Shown here: one piece after another, positions 41,194 to 51,591 of the stretch
Layout of the letters: each line of letters starts with the position of its first letter
Numbering within the stretch: position 1 is the stretch's first letter
Origin: Porphyromonas sp.
GTDB lineage: Bacteria > Bacteroidota > Bacteroidia > Bacteroidales > Porphyromonadaceae
NCBI GenBank assembly: GCA_022772085.1
Contig: JALFBN010000006.1
Location: forward strand, 1 to 64,000
Direction: 5' to 3'
Length of the DNA stretch: 64,000 nt
The notes under the pieces: generated by a model
The model's database searches: none
What the model was told of the DNA's origin: nothing
Seen by the model: only the letters and a program-made list of their open reading frames with translations
Position numbers and translations under genes: made by a program

Positions 41194-43256
41194 GGCTGTT
41201 CTTGAATACGTTTGATGATGTTGTATGCCTGGAAAATACCCCGTTCTCCGGCTTGACCAAGATCTTTGATAGCCTCCTCTTTTTTTCCTTGTGAGAGGTA
41301 GAGTAGTCCCCGATTGAAGTAGGCTTCAGGGAGGTCGTGCCCTCCGAGTTCCAATGCCTTGGTGTAATCGTTGATCGCTTCGTCCATCTGCCCCATTAAA
41401 GCATGTATCAGAGCCTTATTGTAGTAGGCGTAAGCAAATTTGGGTGCTTGAGCAATGGCTTTACGAACATCCTCCAACGCGGCATTTAATCCTCGGATCG
41501 ACGATTTAGACTCTGGGGCTGGCTTTTGAGTTTGTACGATGCCGAGATTATTACGTTGTTCTGGTGTGGGAGCTAGGAAGCCCACCTCCTCCGAAGGTAG
41601 TACTCGCTGAAGTTCTTGTGATTTTAAGAGGACGGTCGATCGCATAAAATAGGCCAAACTACAGGATGGATCAAGTGTAAGGGCATGATCGAGATCCGCA
41701 AGAGATCGCTTGAAGTCGACCAAGAGGAATGAAGTAATCCCTCGACGGAGGTAAAAATCAACTTCCTCGACAGGGTGTGCATCAAGTGTGAGGAGTTGCT
41801 CCCTCAGCTCTATCGTAGAGAGGCTGTCGAGTGTTTGATTGATGGGAGAGACCAGAAAGCGCAGTTTGGCATGTGGGTGAGCCTCATTGTAATGGGCTAC
41901 CTCTACACTTTGATAGATCCTAGGAGGGATGCCCTGAAGAGTATGAGCATGGAAGAAATTCAGTGCAAAGGCCTGTTGTGGAGCTATCGTTACATCGGTG
42001 TCTTGCACGCGTCCTCTGAGGGATTGAGGCAGGGTTGCCTTATCGTCCATCCCCATAGCACTTGGCATCGTCTCCACCAATTCGTTGTATCGCTCTATGG
42101 TCTCGTCCTTCTCGCTTCGGGTGGTTTTGCCTTTGTTCGTTGGCTCTTTTTTGATTCGCCCCTTTTGTTGCTGATAGGCGCGCCAGCTATCTCGATCGGC
42201 ACCCGCCAAATCTCCCAATCCTCGCTTGGCATTGGCACGAGCAAGTAGCCCCATTTGGAAGTAAGGGTACTGCTGTAATACATGGTCAAAGCAAGTCAGT
42301 GCCGTTCGGAAGTCCCCTACTTCCATACTAAGTAGTCCTTTATTGTAGAGTGCCATATAGTTGTTGGGTTGTGCTTCCAGTACCACGGACAAATCCTCTA
42401 GGGCGTTATTGGCATCGCCCACCGTGGCCCGTAATAAGGCTCTATTGTAACGTGCGATGGGATCTGCCGGAGCGATGTTGATGGCGGAGGTATAGTCTTC
42501 GATCGCTCCCACATAGTCGTTTAGCTGATAGCGAGTAAGTCCTCGGTTTATATAGTGCTCTCTACTGTTGGGGGAGAAATGCAGGGCTCTATTAAGATCG
42601 GATAGGGCTGTCTTATAGTCCTTCTTACGGGCGTATAGCATGGCACGGAAGGCGTAGGCCTGAGCTTGGGTCGAGTCTATTTGTAGAGCTTGTCCGATCT
42701 CTTGTGTAGCTTGCAAGGTATCTTTTTGGTGCAGTAAGATGTCTGCGCGTAAGAGGTGTGCCTGAGCGTGCTGTGCATTGCGTCGGATCAGGTGGGTAAT
42801 GGTAGAGTCCGCAGCAAGGTACTCATTTGCCCCAAGTTGTGCTGCTGCTAGGTTAAAGGCTACCTCTTGATCATCAGGTGTAATTAGGAGGGAGTGGCTA
42901 AGGTCGGCAACGGCTCCCGTATGCTCTCCGAGTGCATGGCGCACGATGCCTCGCAACATGTAGGCATGCGATATGAAGGCATTGCGCTCTAGGGCGAGGG
43001 TCGCATCCTGATTGGCTCCTTGGAGATCGCCTAACATGTATTTGGAAACGGCTCGGAAGTAATAGGGCTCCGCCATCCAGGGACGTACCTCTATGACTTG
43101 ATTGAAGTAGCCAATAGAGACGATATAGTCTTTGAAATAGAGTGCATTTTTCCCAATTAACATCACACGGGCAATGTCCAACTGAGCCTCCATCTTGTAA
43201 ATCGAGAGGAGGAGCATCCCAAATGCCAAGAGGCTGTATCGAATCTTTCTCACCAT
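41190..43256 (-). CDS. Tetratricopeptide repeat protein
   Basis: Many TPR units, e.g. AYYNKALIHALMGQMDEAINDYTKALELG; 4-bp overlap with ABC-F start. Confidence 0.9.
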   Translation of the reverse strand: MVRKIRYSLLAFGMLLLSIYKMEAQLDIARVMLIGKNALYFKDYIVSIGYFNQVIEVRPWMAEPYYFRAVSKYMLGDLQGANQDATLALERNAFISHAYMLRGIVRHALGEHTGAVADLSHSLLITPDDQEVAFNLAAAQLGANEYLAADSTITHLIRRNAQHAQAHLLRADILLHQKDTLQATQEIGQALQIDSTQAQAYAFRAMLYARKKDYKTALSDLNRALHFSPNSREHYINRGLTRYQLNDYVGAIEDYTSAINIAPADPIARYNRALLRATVGDANNALEDLSVVLEAQPNNYMALYNKGLLSMEVGDFRTALTCFDHVLQQYPYFQMGLLARANAKRGLGDLAGADRDSWRAYQQQKGRIKKEPTNKGKTTRSEKDETIERYNELVETMPSAMGMDDKATLPQSLRGRVQDTDVTIAPQQAFALNFFHAHTLQGIPPRIYQSVEVAHYNEAHPHAKLRFLVSPINQTLDSLSTIELREQLLTLDAHPVEEVDFYLRRGITSFLLVDFKRSLADLDHALTLDPSCSLAYFMRSTVLLKSQELQRVLPSEEVGFLAPTPEQRNNLGIVQTQKPAPESKSSIRGLNAALEDVRKAIAQAPKFAYAYYNKALIHALMGQMDEAINDYTKALELGGHDLPEAYFNRGLLYLSQGKKEEAIKDLGQAGERGIFQAYNIIKRIQEQP

Positions 43257-43289
43257 AGAAGTCGATCTTTTTGCCGATGCTGATTTTTT

Positions 43290-43862
43290 TTATCGACGCA
43301 ATCCCTTTTTTTGAGGACCTGGAACGACGGGGTAGCCGGGGTAGCACTTACCCGAGGCGATGCGCGTAAGTTTATTTTTGAGCAGACTCTTGCGCAACGT
43401 ACTTACGTGATCCGTAAATAGTTTGCCCTCCAGGTGATCGTATTCATGTTGGATCACACGTGCTGTAAATCCCGAGAAATGTCTGGTCTGCGGGATAAAG
43501 TTTTCATCCAAGTAGGTTATGGTTATCTCTTTTGGACGCTCTACACGCTCGTGTATCCCGGGCAGACTTAGGCACCCCTCCTCTTCGGAGAGGGTCTCTT
43601 CGCTACGTTCTGTAATGTGAGCATTGATCATGACCGTTTTAAAGTCTTTACACTCAGGGAATATGGATGCCATGGGGGAGGCGTCAATAACCAGTAGCCG
43701 AATAGAACGTCCAATTTGAGGAGCTGCCAGTCCGATACCTTCACTTTCGTACATACTCTGCCACATCTGTTCGATCAGATTTTTTAGTTCGGGATAATCT
43801 GGAGTTATATCTTGGGCTACTTCGCGTAGTACGGGGTGACCGTAGAGATAAATAGGTAACAT
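43290..43862 (-). CDS. def: Peptide deformylase
   Basis: [34 protein letters not shown]. Confidence 0.96.
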   Translation of the reverse strand: MLPIYLYGHPVLREVAQDITPDYPELKNLIEQMWQSMYESEGIGLAAPQIGRSIRLLVIDASPMASIFPECKDFKTVMINAHITERSEETLSEEEGCLSLPGIHERVERPKEITITYLDENFIPQTRHFSGFTARVIQHEYDHLEGKLFTDHVSTLRKSLLKNKLTRIASGKCYPGYPVVPGPQKKGLRR

Positions 43863-43901
43863 ATCGGGTTTTGTATTGCTGTAATGTGAGTTTTGTTGCG
43901 A

Positions 43902-44348
43902 TCAAAAAGGCATGGGGGGCAGGGGCTTCTCTTGGAAATCAAGGGAGTCCATATACGATTGCAGGATGATAACGGCACTGACCTCATCAACAAGAGCTTT
44001 GTTTTGACGTTTTTGCTTGCCAAGACCACTATCTATAATGGCACGTTGAGCAAGACTGGAGGTGAATCGCTCATCATGATAGAGGATGTCAATCTGGGGG
44101 AAGAGCTTCCGAAAGCGTGCGACGAAAGGTTTGATGTAGCGCATGGATTCACTCTCCTCGTTATTCATCTGACGAGGTAGTCCGATGACGACAAGGTCTA
44201 CACCCTCTCGGGGGATGTAATCTATAAGAAAGTCTACAAGGCTATTTGTTGCAACGGTCGTGAGCCCCCCCGGCACGATGCGTAGAGGGTCTGTAACGGC
44301 AAGTCCCGTTCGTTTTTTTCCGTAATCAATTGCGAGTATTCTGCCCAT
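43902..44348 (-). CDS. ruvX: Holliday junction resolvase-like YqgF/RuvX
   Basis: MGRILAIDYGKKRTGLAVTDP, ATG at 44348. Confidence 0.9.
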   Translation of the reverse strand: MGRILAIDYGKKRTGLAVTDPLRIVPGGLTTVATNSLVDFLIDYIPREGVDLVVIGLPRQMNNEESESMRYIKPFVARFRKLFPQIDILYHDERFTSSLAQRAIIDSGLGKQKRQNKALVDEVSAVIILQSYMDSLDFQEKPLPPMPF

Positions 44349-44413
44349 ATATCCTCTACAAAGGTACACTATCTCTTTGTCTCTTCCTATATGTAGAGAG
44401 GTGTATCAGATAG

Positions 44414-44457
44414 AAAAAAGCCACCCCCTCCCCTGATTTAAAGGGAGAGAGTGGCTT
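44414..44457 (-). terminator. Intrinsic terminator of the 44414-44690 RNA
   Basis: AAGCCACTCTCTCCC...GGGGAGGGGGTGGCTT then T-run on minus strand. Confidence 0.8.
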
Positions 44458-44690
44458 TTATTCTTTTATAAACCGCACTGTGAATTGTGAAAACTCCTGT
44501 TAGCAGGATTAAAGCGTACCAGCACTTCTGTAATCCGACTCTTCCCCATCAACGAGGAGGACGGCCCGCCATTGGCACCGGTAACATCTCGGAGAACACA
44601 AATCAATTGATGAGTTTCCCAATTTGACGAGTGCGGTTATTTGAATGGTCTTAATCCATCAATAAGATAAAGATCGCTTTGCTTCTTTCT
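44414..44690 (-). ncRNA. Freestanding structured RNA gene (candidate Bacteroidales-1-type RNA)
   Basis: Minus strand: TTG-N20-TATCTTTG promoter, 9-bp closing helix AACCGCACT/AGTGCGGTT (44471-44479 / 44630-44638), inner helices AATT/AATT and GGAAACTC/GAGTTTTC, local hairpins, then terminator with T6. Confidence 0.65.
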
Positions 44691-44695
44691 CATCA

Positions 44696-44726
44696 CAAAG
44701 ATAGGAATTTGTTTTGATATAAACAA
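44696..44726 (-). promoter_or_regulatory. Promoter TTG-N20-TATCTTTG (minus strand)
   Basis: Plus-strand CAAAGATA 44696-44703 and CAA 44724-44726. Confidence 0.65.
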
Positions 44727-44791
44727 GCAGACCCAAAGGAATAATCCCACTGAATTGCAGGCCTGTTGGACCGGACCCTTTGGGGTGAGAC

Positions 44792-47071
44792 CTATCCGAC
44801 AATGCAGGCATTGCTATCAAGCGAGGCCATCGCCGTGATATTGACAATATCCTTGACAGAGGCATCGTGATCGGCAAAGTAGATGGGACGAGCCAGCCCC
44901 ACTTGGATCGGGCCTACCACCTCTTCGGCACGCTCTGTGGCTTTGAGGAGTTGGTAGCAGGCGTTCGCTGCCGATAGACGAGGGAAAATGAGCAAATTGA
45001 CCTGCTCTCCACGTAATCTGTTTTGGGGGTATTTGGTGTCCCGTTGTGCCATTTGCAAGGCTGTTTGTATCTGCATCTCTCCATCTACGATAAGGTCAGG
45101 ATACTGCTGGTGCAGGATCTCGACAGCGCGTCTGGCTTCTCTAGACGACTCGGCATCGTCGCTCCCGAAGTCGGAGAAATTGACTAGTGCAATGCGAGGT
45201 TGTAGTCCGAAGCAACGTACTTTCTCGGCAGCAAGTAGCGTGATGTCTACAAGGGAGGAGGCGTTGAGATTGCGGTTGATCATGGTGTCGGCAAGGAAGA
45301 GCGGACCCGATTTGAGTGTGACGAGGTGCATCGTGGCGAAGTGACTGTGACCCGAAGCAAGTCCAACGGTCGAGCGTGCCACCTCAGAGAGATAGGCGAA
45401 GTTGGAGTATAACCCTGTGAGCATTCCGTCGGCATCGTTGCTTTGTACCATCATCATGCCGAAGTAATTCGGGTCGTACATCTTATCTAGAGCCTCGCCT
45501 AGGTTGCCTCCACGTCGCCAGTTTTGGGTTGCATAGAGCTGTGCGTATTCATGTCGCTTGGCTTTGTAGGCTTCGCTTCGGTGGTTAATGATCTCGATAC
45601 CGGAGAGATCGAGATCGTCTCGTCGAGCCATCTCTTGGATATGCGACTCATCACCCAATATAATGGGGCGGGCCAGGCCTTGAAGGCGCACTTCGACGGC
45701 CGCTTTGAGTACCGTGCTATTCTCCCCTGCAGCATAGACCATCGTGCGAGGCATGGTGCGTGCCGAATCGTGCAGGCGACGCATAAGGTGATTCATCTGC
45801 CCTGTGCGAGCCATCAATTCGCCCTCGTAGGCCTCCCAGTCGGAGATAGTTTTTTGTGCAACGCCCGAGTCTATGGCAGCCCGAGCCACAGCCGTGGATA
45901 CACGTACGATGAGTCGGGGATCCACAGGTTTGGGTATGAAGTAATCAGCTCCGAAATGCAGACGGATATTACCGTATGCGCTACTGACTTCCTCGGGCAC
46001 AGGCTCGGCAGCAAGATCCGCGATAGCTAGGGTGGCGGCACGCTTCATTTCTTCGTTAATCGCTGTTGCCCGCACATCCAATGCACCGCGGAAGATGTAG
46101 GGGAATCCGATCACATTGTTAATCTGATTGGGATAGTCGGAGCGTCCTGTTGCCATAAGTACGTCAGGGCGAGCCGCCATTGCTTCGTCATAAGTAATCT
46201 CAGGGTCGGGATTGGCAAGAGCAAATACAATTGGGTTGGATGCCATCTGTCGAATCATCTCTTGGGTGAGCACCCCGGGGCGAGATAGCCCCACAAAAAC
46301 ATCAGCATCCACGATTGCATCGGCGAGTGTTCTGAGTTCTGTACGATCGGTCGCAAAGTAGGCTTTCTCGGCACTTAGCTCGGTTCTATCGGTCGTGATA
46401 ACCCCTTTGGAATCAACCATGACAATGTTGCTTCGCTTTGCACCAAAGGATTCATATAGTTTGGTGCACGAGAAGGCCGAAGCACCTGCTCCGCTTATGA
46501 CGATGCGGGCATCTTCGATCCTCTTCCCCGCGATCTTGAGTGCATTGAGGAGTCCCGCTGCGGAGATGATGGCCGTACCATGCTGATCGTCGTGCATGAT
46601 CGGTATCGAAAGTTCTTTTTTGAGCACTTGCTCTATGTGAAAGCACTCGGGAGCTTTGATGTCTTCGAGGTTAATCCCCCCGAAAGAGGGGGCTATGGCT
46701 TTGACAATGTCTATGAATTTGTCAGGATCTTTTTCATTAACTTCTATGTCGAACACATCTATGCCAGCATAGATTTTGAAGAGAAGCCCTTTCCCCTCCA
46801 TAACGGGTTTGCCCGCCAATGCACCGATATCTCCCAATCCGAGTACGGCTGTGCCGTTGGATATGACAGCCACGAGGTTGCCTTTGGAGGTATAGTCGTA
46901 GGCTTTGGTTGGGTCTTGCTCTATGTCAAGGCAGGGAATGGCTACTCCGGGGCTATAAGCAAGGGTAAGGTCGTGTTGCGTGCTATAAGGTTTGGTCGGT
47001 TTGACTTCAATTTTTCCGGCTTGTGGCAGGGCATGGTAGAGACGAGCCTCTTCTGCTAGTTTATTGTTCAT
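44792..47071 (-). CDS. maeB: NADP-dependent malic enzyme with C-terminal phosphotransacetylase-like domain
   Basis: [36 protein letters not shown]-terminal PTA-like region. Confidence 0.93.
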   Translation of the reverse strand: MNNKLAEEARLYHALPQAGKIEVKPTKPYSTQHDLTLAYSPGVAIPCLDIEQDPTKAYDYTSKGNLVAVISNGTAVLGLGDIGALAGKPVMEGKGLLFKIYAGIDVFDIEVNEKDPDKFIDIVKAIAPSFGGINLEDIKAPECFHIEQVLKKELSIPIMHDDQHGTAIISAAGLLNALKIAGKRIEDARIVISGAGASAFSCTKLYESFGAKRSNIVMVDSKGVITTDRTELSAEKAYFATDRTELRTLADAIVDADVFVGLSRPGVLTQEMIRQMASNPIVFALANPDPEITYDEAMAARPDVLMATGRSDYPNQINNVIGFPYIFRGALDVRATAINEEMKRAATLAIADLAAEPVPEEVSSAYGNIRLHFGADYFIPKPVDPRLIVRVSTAVARAAIDSGVAQKTISDWEAYEGELMARTGQMNHLMRRLHDSARTMPRTMVYAAGENSTVLKAAVEVRLQGLARPIILGDESHIQEMARRDDLDLSGIEIINHRSEAYKAKRHEYAQLYATQNWRRGGNLGEALDKMYDPNYFGMMMVQSNDADGMLTGLYSNFAYLSEVARSTVGLASGHSHFATMHLVTLKSGPLFLADTMINRNLNASSLVDITLLAAEKVRCFGLQPRIALVNFSDFGSDDAESSREARRAVEILHQQYPDLIVDGEMQIQTALQMAQRDTKYPQNRLRGEQVNLLIFPRLSAANACYQLLKATERAEEVVGPIQVGLARPIYFADHDASVKDIVNITAMASLDSNACIVG

Positions 47072-47201
47072 AACATTACTGATGCGTTCTTTAAGTCATT
47101 CTCCTACAAAGGTAGCGAAAAGAGCGAGCAGTGTACGCTCTCCTATTCAATAGTGACGGGATGGCGAGGATGGAACGTTGCCCAAGAGTTGAAAGAGTAG
47201 A

Positions 47202-47274
47202 GCCTGTGAAACAAAAAAATGTAGCCCACGAGGAAAAAATCTTTGGGGCAGAGGTCTTGGAGAGGTTTCACGGC
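47202..47274. repeat. Dispersed ~73-bp palindrome-ended element, copy 2 (inverted relative to copies 1 and 3)
   Basis: GCCTGTGAAAC...GTTTCACGGC. Confidence 0.7.
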
Positions 47275-47396
47275 TTAGCCTTTTTATAATATACAGAGTT
47301 ATTATTAGTACATAGATGTTAGTAAAAAGTTTTCTTTAAGCTTGGTGCCGCCTATTGGTTCTGATTTTAGAGCTACATTGGAGATCTAAATGACGT

Positions 47397-47454
47397 CCCT
47401 TCCCCCTTTGTAGAGTTCGTTAATCGGCTCTTGATAGGGGGAGGGCTTTTTTTT
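47397..47454 (+). terminator. Intrinsic terminator with no annotated gene upstream on +
   Basis: CCCTTCCCCCT...AGGGGGAGGG then c-T8. Confidence 0.7.
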
Positions 47455-47543
47455 ATTGCTAGGAGAGGGAGGCGTTGTATCGGATGTTTGGGGATCACAA
47501 GTCTGCTATGAAGGCACAAAAAAGAGTGTATCTTTGTGCCGTT

Positions 47544-48338
47544 ATGGATATTGTACTTATAGGTAGTGGCGGAGTCGCTGAGAGTTTGACTTATTCATTA
47601 GCACAAGCCCACACCCCCCCCTATGCTATTGTAAGCCCTACGGAGGGGCATGCCGAGCGGTTATGCCGTCTCTATGCTCCTGAGGCGGTAGCTTTGCATA
47701 GTCTTGCAGAGGTGCCTCGAGAGGCTTCTATTTACCTCTTTGCTGTGAGCGATGATGTTGTGGCTCGGTGTGCCCAAGAGATGCCCTTGACGTCGGGCGT
47801 TTGGTTACATACCGCTGCGTGTGTGCCGTTGGAGACGCTTACAGAGTGTCATGAAGATAGCGGTGTCTTTTATCTACTGAACACATTTAGTCGAGGTCGT
47901 CCCCTTGCGTTGGAGGGTACACCTCTCTTTGAAGAATATGCCACGGAGCAGGCTCACGGAGCGATCGGGGAACTGGCTCTCCTCTTGGGAGTCTCTCCTC
48001 AACCCTCCACACTTGCTCTTCGTCGGGAGATCCACCTTGCTGCCGTTTTTGCGTGCAACTTTGTCAATCATCAGTGGGCAATCGCTTCGGAGCTACTTGC
48101 CCATTACAACATTTCCCCTGCGGTCTTGCATCCTTTGATTCAAGAAACGACGCAAAAGGCTTTAACCCTAAATCCTCGAGAGGCACAGACGGGACCTGCA
48201 CGTCGAGGTGACGAGGTAACCCTCGAAGGGCATCGAAAGCTCCTCGCCGATGCACCCTCTGTGGTGCGATTGCTCTACGACATTACTTCGCAATCCATAC
48301 ATACCATGTATCACTCTAACGAGTCAGAAGATGAGTAG
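47544..48338 (+). CDS. Rossmann-like / DUF2520 domain protein
   Basis: MDIVLIGSGGVAESLTYSLAQA; LHTAACVPLETL; start placed at 47544. Confidence 0.8.
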   Translation: MDIVLIGSGGVAESLTYSLAQAHTPPYAIVSPTEGHAERLCRLYAPEAVALHSLAEVPREASIYLFAVSDDVVARCAQEMPLTSGVWLHTAACVPLETLTECHEDSGVFYLLNTFSRGRPLALEGTPLFEEYATEQAHGAIGELALLLGVSPQPSTLALRREIHLAAVFACNFVNHQWAIASELLAHYNISPAVLHPLIQETTQKALTLNPREAQTGPARRGDEVTLEGHRKLLADAPSVVRLLYDITSQSIHTMYHSNESEDE

Positions 48339-48855
48339 TATTCCCTATGATCTGCAACAGATTAAAGCTTTTGTTTTCGATATTGATGGGGTTATCAGTC
48401 GGAGTACCACCCCTTTGGATGAAGAGGGTAATCCGCTTCGAACAGTCAATGTAAAGGATGGATATGCCCTGCAATTCGCGGTAAAAAGGGGCTTCCCCGT
48501 AGGAGTGATAACGGGTGGTTATACCCCTAACATGGCACTTCGGATGGCTCATTTAGGTGTGGTTGATTATTACCAACAATCACGGAATAAAGTGCGAGAT
48601 TTGACCTCTTTTATGGAAAAATATCACCTTGCCCCTGAGGAGGTGCTCTATGTGGGTGATGATATACCCGATTTGGAAGTGATGCAGTTGGTTGGGCTCT
48701 CCGTTGCTCCTCGAGATGCTTCTCCCGAAATACTCTCCGTGGCACGCTATATTGCTCATGCTACGGGGGGAGATGGTGTGGCTCGAGAGGTTATTGAGCA
48801 GACATTGCGGGCTCAAGGCGTTTGGGCTACCGAGGGTGTCGGTTTGGCTTGGTAG
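48331..48855 (+). CDS. KdsC-like HAD phosphatase (KDO-8-phosphate phosphatase family)
   Basis: KAFVFDIDGVISRS, GVITGGYTPNMALRMAHLGV, YVGDDIPDLEVMQLVGLSVAPRDA; ATG at 48331. Confidence 0.88.
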   Translation: MSSIPYDLQQIKAFVFDIDGVISRSTTPLDEEGNPLRTVNVKDGYALQFAVKRGFPVGVITGGYTPNMALRMAHLGVVDYYQQSRNKVRDLTSFMEKYHLAPEEVLYVGDDIPDLEVMQLVGLSVAPRDASPEILSVARYIAHATGGDGVAREVIEQTLRAQGVWATEGVGLAW

Positions 48856-48894
48856 AGATGGCTTTGTGTATCATATGCTAGGTAAGGATTCTTG

Positions 48895-49515
48895 ATGATG
48901 AAGATTGTTTTAGCTACCCAATCGCCCCGTCGCCATGAGCTCTTTTCGGGGCTTGATATTTCCTTTACAACACGTCTGATAACGGGGATCGACGAGCGTT
49001 ATCCCAAGTCTTTGGACCCGCATATCGTACCCCGGTACATTGCGGAGAAAAAGGCCCTCGCCTATAAAGGTTATTTGGGGCCCGAAGAGATCGTGCTAAC
49101 TGCCGATACGGTTGTGGTAGTGGATGGGGAGGTCTTGGGTAAGCCTCAGTCCAAAGAAGAGGCGCGGCATATGTTGCAACAACTCTCGCATCGTGAGCAT
49201 CAGGTCACCACAGGTGTGGCACTGATGAATCCGCAGGGAGAGGGATTCTCCTTTACCTCAACTACGCGGGTTTGGTTTGCTGCGCTGAGCCTCGAAGAGA
49301 TTGATTATTACCTCGATCGCTACAAACCCTATGACAAGGCCGGAGCCTATGGCATTCAGGAGTGGATTGGCTATGTAGCCATAGAGCGAATTGAGGGCTC
49401 TTTTTACAATGTGATGGGCTTACCTGTGCATCGTGTGTATGATGCTTTGCAAAAATGGCGAGTGTACGAAAAGAATTTTGTACCTTTGCCCACCGTTATA
49501 GTAGACAACAAATAG
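48895..49515 (+). CDS. maf: Maf-family nucleotide pyrophosphatase
   Basis: LATQSPRRHELFSGLDISF, LTADTVVVVDGEVLGKPQ, DKAGAYGIQEW. Confidence 0.93.
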   Translation: MMKIVLATQSPRRHELFSGLDISFTTRLITGIDERYPKSLDPHIVPRYIAEKKALAYKGYLGPEEIVLTADTVVVVDGEVLGKPQSKEEARHMLQQLSHREHQVTTGVALMNPQGEGFSFTSTTRVWFAALSLEEIDYYLDRYKPYDKAGAYGIQEWIGYVAIERIEGSFYNVMGLPVHRVYDALQKWRVYEKNFVPLPTVIVDNK

Positions 49516-49534
49516 ATTATTAGGATAAGTAGCG

Positions 49535-49681
49535 ATGAAAAGAACGTATCAACCCTCCAATCGTAAGAGAAAGAATAAGCATGGTTTCCGTGCACGTATG
49601 GCTACGGCAAATGGTCGTCGTGTATTGGCTTCACGTCGTGCTAAAGGACGTGCTAAGTTGACCGTTTCGGACGAGTATTGA
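49535..49681 (+). CDS. rpmH: 50S ribosomal protein L34
   Basis: [48 protein letters not shown]; below the ORF-track length cut-off. Confidence 0.97.
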   Translation: MKRTYQPSNRKRKNKHGFRARMATANGRRVLASRRAKGRAKLTVSDEY

Positions 49682-49996
49682 TCTTTCCTACATCCTTTGT
49701 AAGAGGACTTAAAACCAAACTGAAGAGCCTCCCTCTCCTCCTTGATTGTACCGGGGGAGTATGGCTTGAGGCACCTTCTTGTAGGTGTTTTTCGATTTTG
49801 TCTTGTCGATAGTTGGGCGCAGGACGAAGAGCGCTGAGCCCTTTCCTTGACCAATAGAGAGAGGTTTTTGTACTTCCCTCGTTCTCTAGAGTAACTCGAT
49901 ATATGAAGCAGGGCGAATAGGATATTCCTTTCCTCGCGCTCTTTTATGTCTCGTTTGCTCTATGTTTTTTGAAATTCCATATTGTTAGTCCTTTTG

Positions 49997-50051
49997 GTGC
50001 TAGTAAAACTCGATTATTCCGCTTTGCTGTACGGATGAGTTTTGCTGGCAC
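49997..50051 (+). other. Long intergenic hairpin
   Basis: GTGCTAGTAAAACTC / GAGTTTTGCTGGCAC, 15 pairs with two G-U on the + strand. Confidence 0.75.
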
Positions 50052-50304
50052 TTAAGGGTTTATGGGGAGATTCCTTTGACGTTAGACGTTGGGTTTCAGG
50101 CTTCGGAGAGGAGTTTTTTTTATCGTTGTGTCCACATCTCCGTATGTGCTGCCAAAATAAAAAAGGGAGGATCTCCTCCTCCAAATCCCCAACCTCTAAA
50201 GTCTAAAAACTAAATTCTAAGGTCTGATGGTCATCCTTAATACCCAACAATTATGTACTTTTGAACTCCTGAGAGAGATTATACATAAGAGTTATATCAA
50301 GGAT

Positions 50305-51591
50305 ATGAATCGAGAGACCCCGACTACCGCACCCGATAAGCATGTAAAACCATTCATCTTTATGGTTATCCTGATGGCTCTCATCGGGTTTATTACCAGT
50401 CTTAATCAGCAATTTCAAACCCCTCTAAAGGAGACTTTTTTGGCAAAGAGTGGTGGGTATGGCAATACACTTGCTACGTTTATCACCTTTTCATTTTTCT
50501 TGGCTTATCTGCTCATGGGACCTGTCAGTGCCCGATTTCTGCAACGCAATGGATACAAGAAAACATTACTTCGGGGGATTGTCATTGTCTGTATTTCGCT
50601 AATCCTTTTTGAATTGTCTGCTCTAAGTTTTGGGTGGATTGGAGAAGGTCCTCTTAATCATATAACCTTGGGATCGGCATCCTTACCATTGGGTTACTTT
50701 ATCTTCCTCCTTGGATCATTTATCTCGGGTACGGGGCTGACCTATTTACAGTCATCGGTCAATCCCTATATAGTAGTTTGTAATGTGCCGCACACAACGG
50801 GGGTTACACGCCAAAATATCTCAGGAACCGCCAATTCTTTGATGACGACACTCGTTCCGCTTTTTGTCGGATGGGTGATTTTTGGTGGTAAAGAGGGAAG
50901 TGAGCTGGAAGTCCGTGCGATACTTCTGCCCATGGCAATTCTTATTGTTTTTGTCGGATTTCTCTACTTTGGTGTAAAAACAGCTCGTTTGCCGGAATTG
51001 CCCAATACTACTGTGGCAGAGGGAGAGCGATTGGAACATTCTGTGTTCTCTTTCAGACACCTCACTCTTGGGGTTATTGGTATATTCATGTACGTGGGAT
51101 GTGAGGTGTGTGTGGGTAGTAATATCATACTCTATGCAGGGCAAGATCTGGACATTCCTTATGAGCAGGCTGTCCTATGGGCTTCGTTCTATTGGGGGTC
51201 TATGTTGATTGGACGCTTCTTGTCGAGCTTCCTCTCTATGGTAAAAGCAAATGTACAACTCGCTGTCAGTACATTCTGTGCCGCAGTACTGATCCTCTTA
51301 GCTATACTTCTCAAAACACCTTGGCTCCTCATTGGAGTCGGATTTTTCCACTCGTTGATGTGGGGGGCTATCTTTTCTCTTTCGCTGGAGGGGTTGGGTA
51401 AATATACCGCTCGTGCTACGGGTGTCCTCTTGATGGGTGTTGTTGGTGGTGCGATCCTGCCCCTTGTACAAGGGCTTCTTGCTGATTATCTGCACAGTTG
51501 GACCTGGACTTGGACCTTGGTCGTGCTTGGTGAGGTTTATATGCTCTACTATGCCCTTTTCGGTTATCGCCCTCGTGAAATTGTGCAATGA
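50305..51591 (+). CDS. MFS sugar transporter (FucP/GluP-like)
   Basis: FIFMVILMALIGFITSLNQQFQTPLKETFL, YLQSSVNPYIVVCN; ATG at 50305. Confidence 0.85.
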   Translation: MNRETPTTAPDKHVKPFIFMVILMALIGFITSLNQQFQTPLKETFLAKSGGYGNTLATFITFSFFLAYLLMGPVSARFLQRNGYKKTLLRGIVIVCISLILFELSALSFGWIGEGPLNHITLGSASLPLGYFIFLLGSFISGTGLTYLQSSVNPYIVVCNVPHTTGVTRQNISGTANSLMTTLVPLFVGWVIFGGKEGSELEVRAILLPMAILIVFVGFLYFGVKTARLPELPNTTVAEGERLEHSVFSFRHLTLGVIGIFMYVGCEVCVGSNIILYAGQDLDIPYEQAVLWASFYWGSMLIGRFLSSFLSMVKANVQLAVSTFCAAVLILLAILLKTPWLLIGVGFFHSLMWGAIFSLSLEGLGKYTARATGVLLMGVVGGAILPLVQGLLADYLHSWTWTWTLVVLGEVYMLYYALFGYRPREIVQ

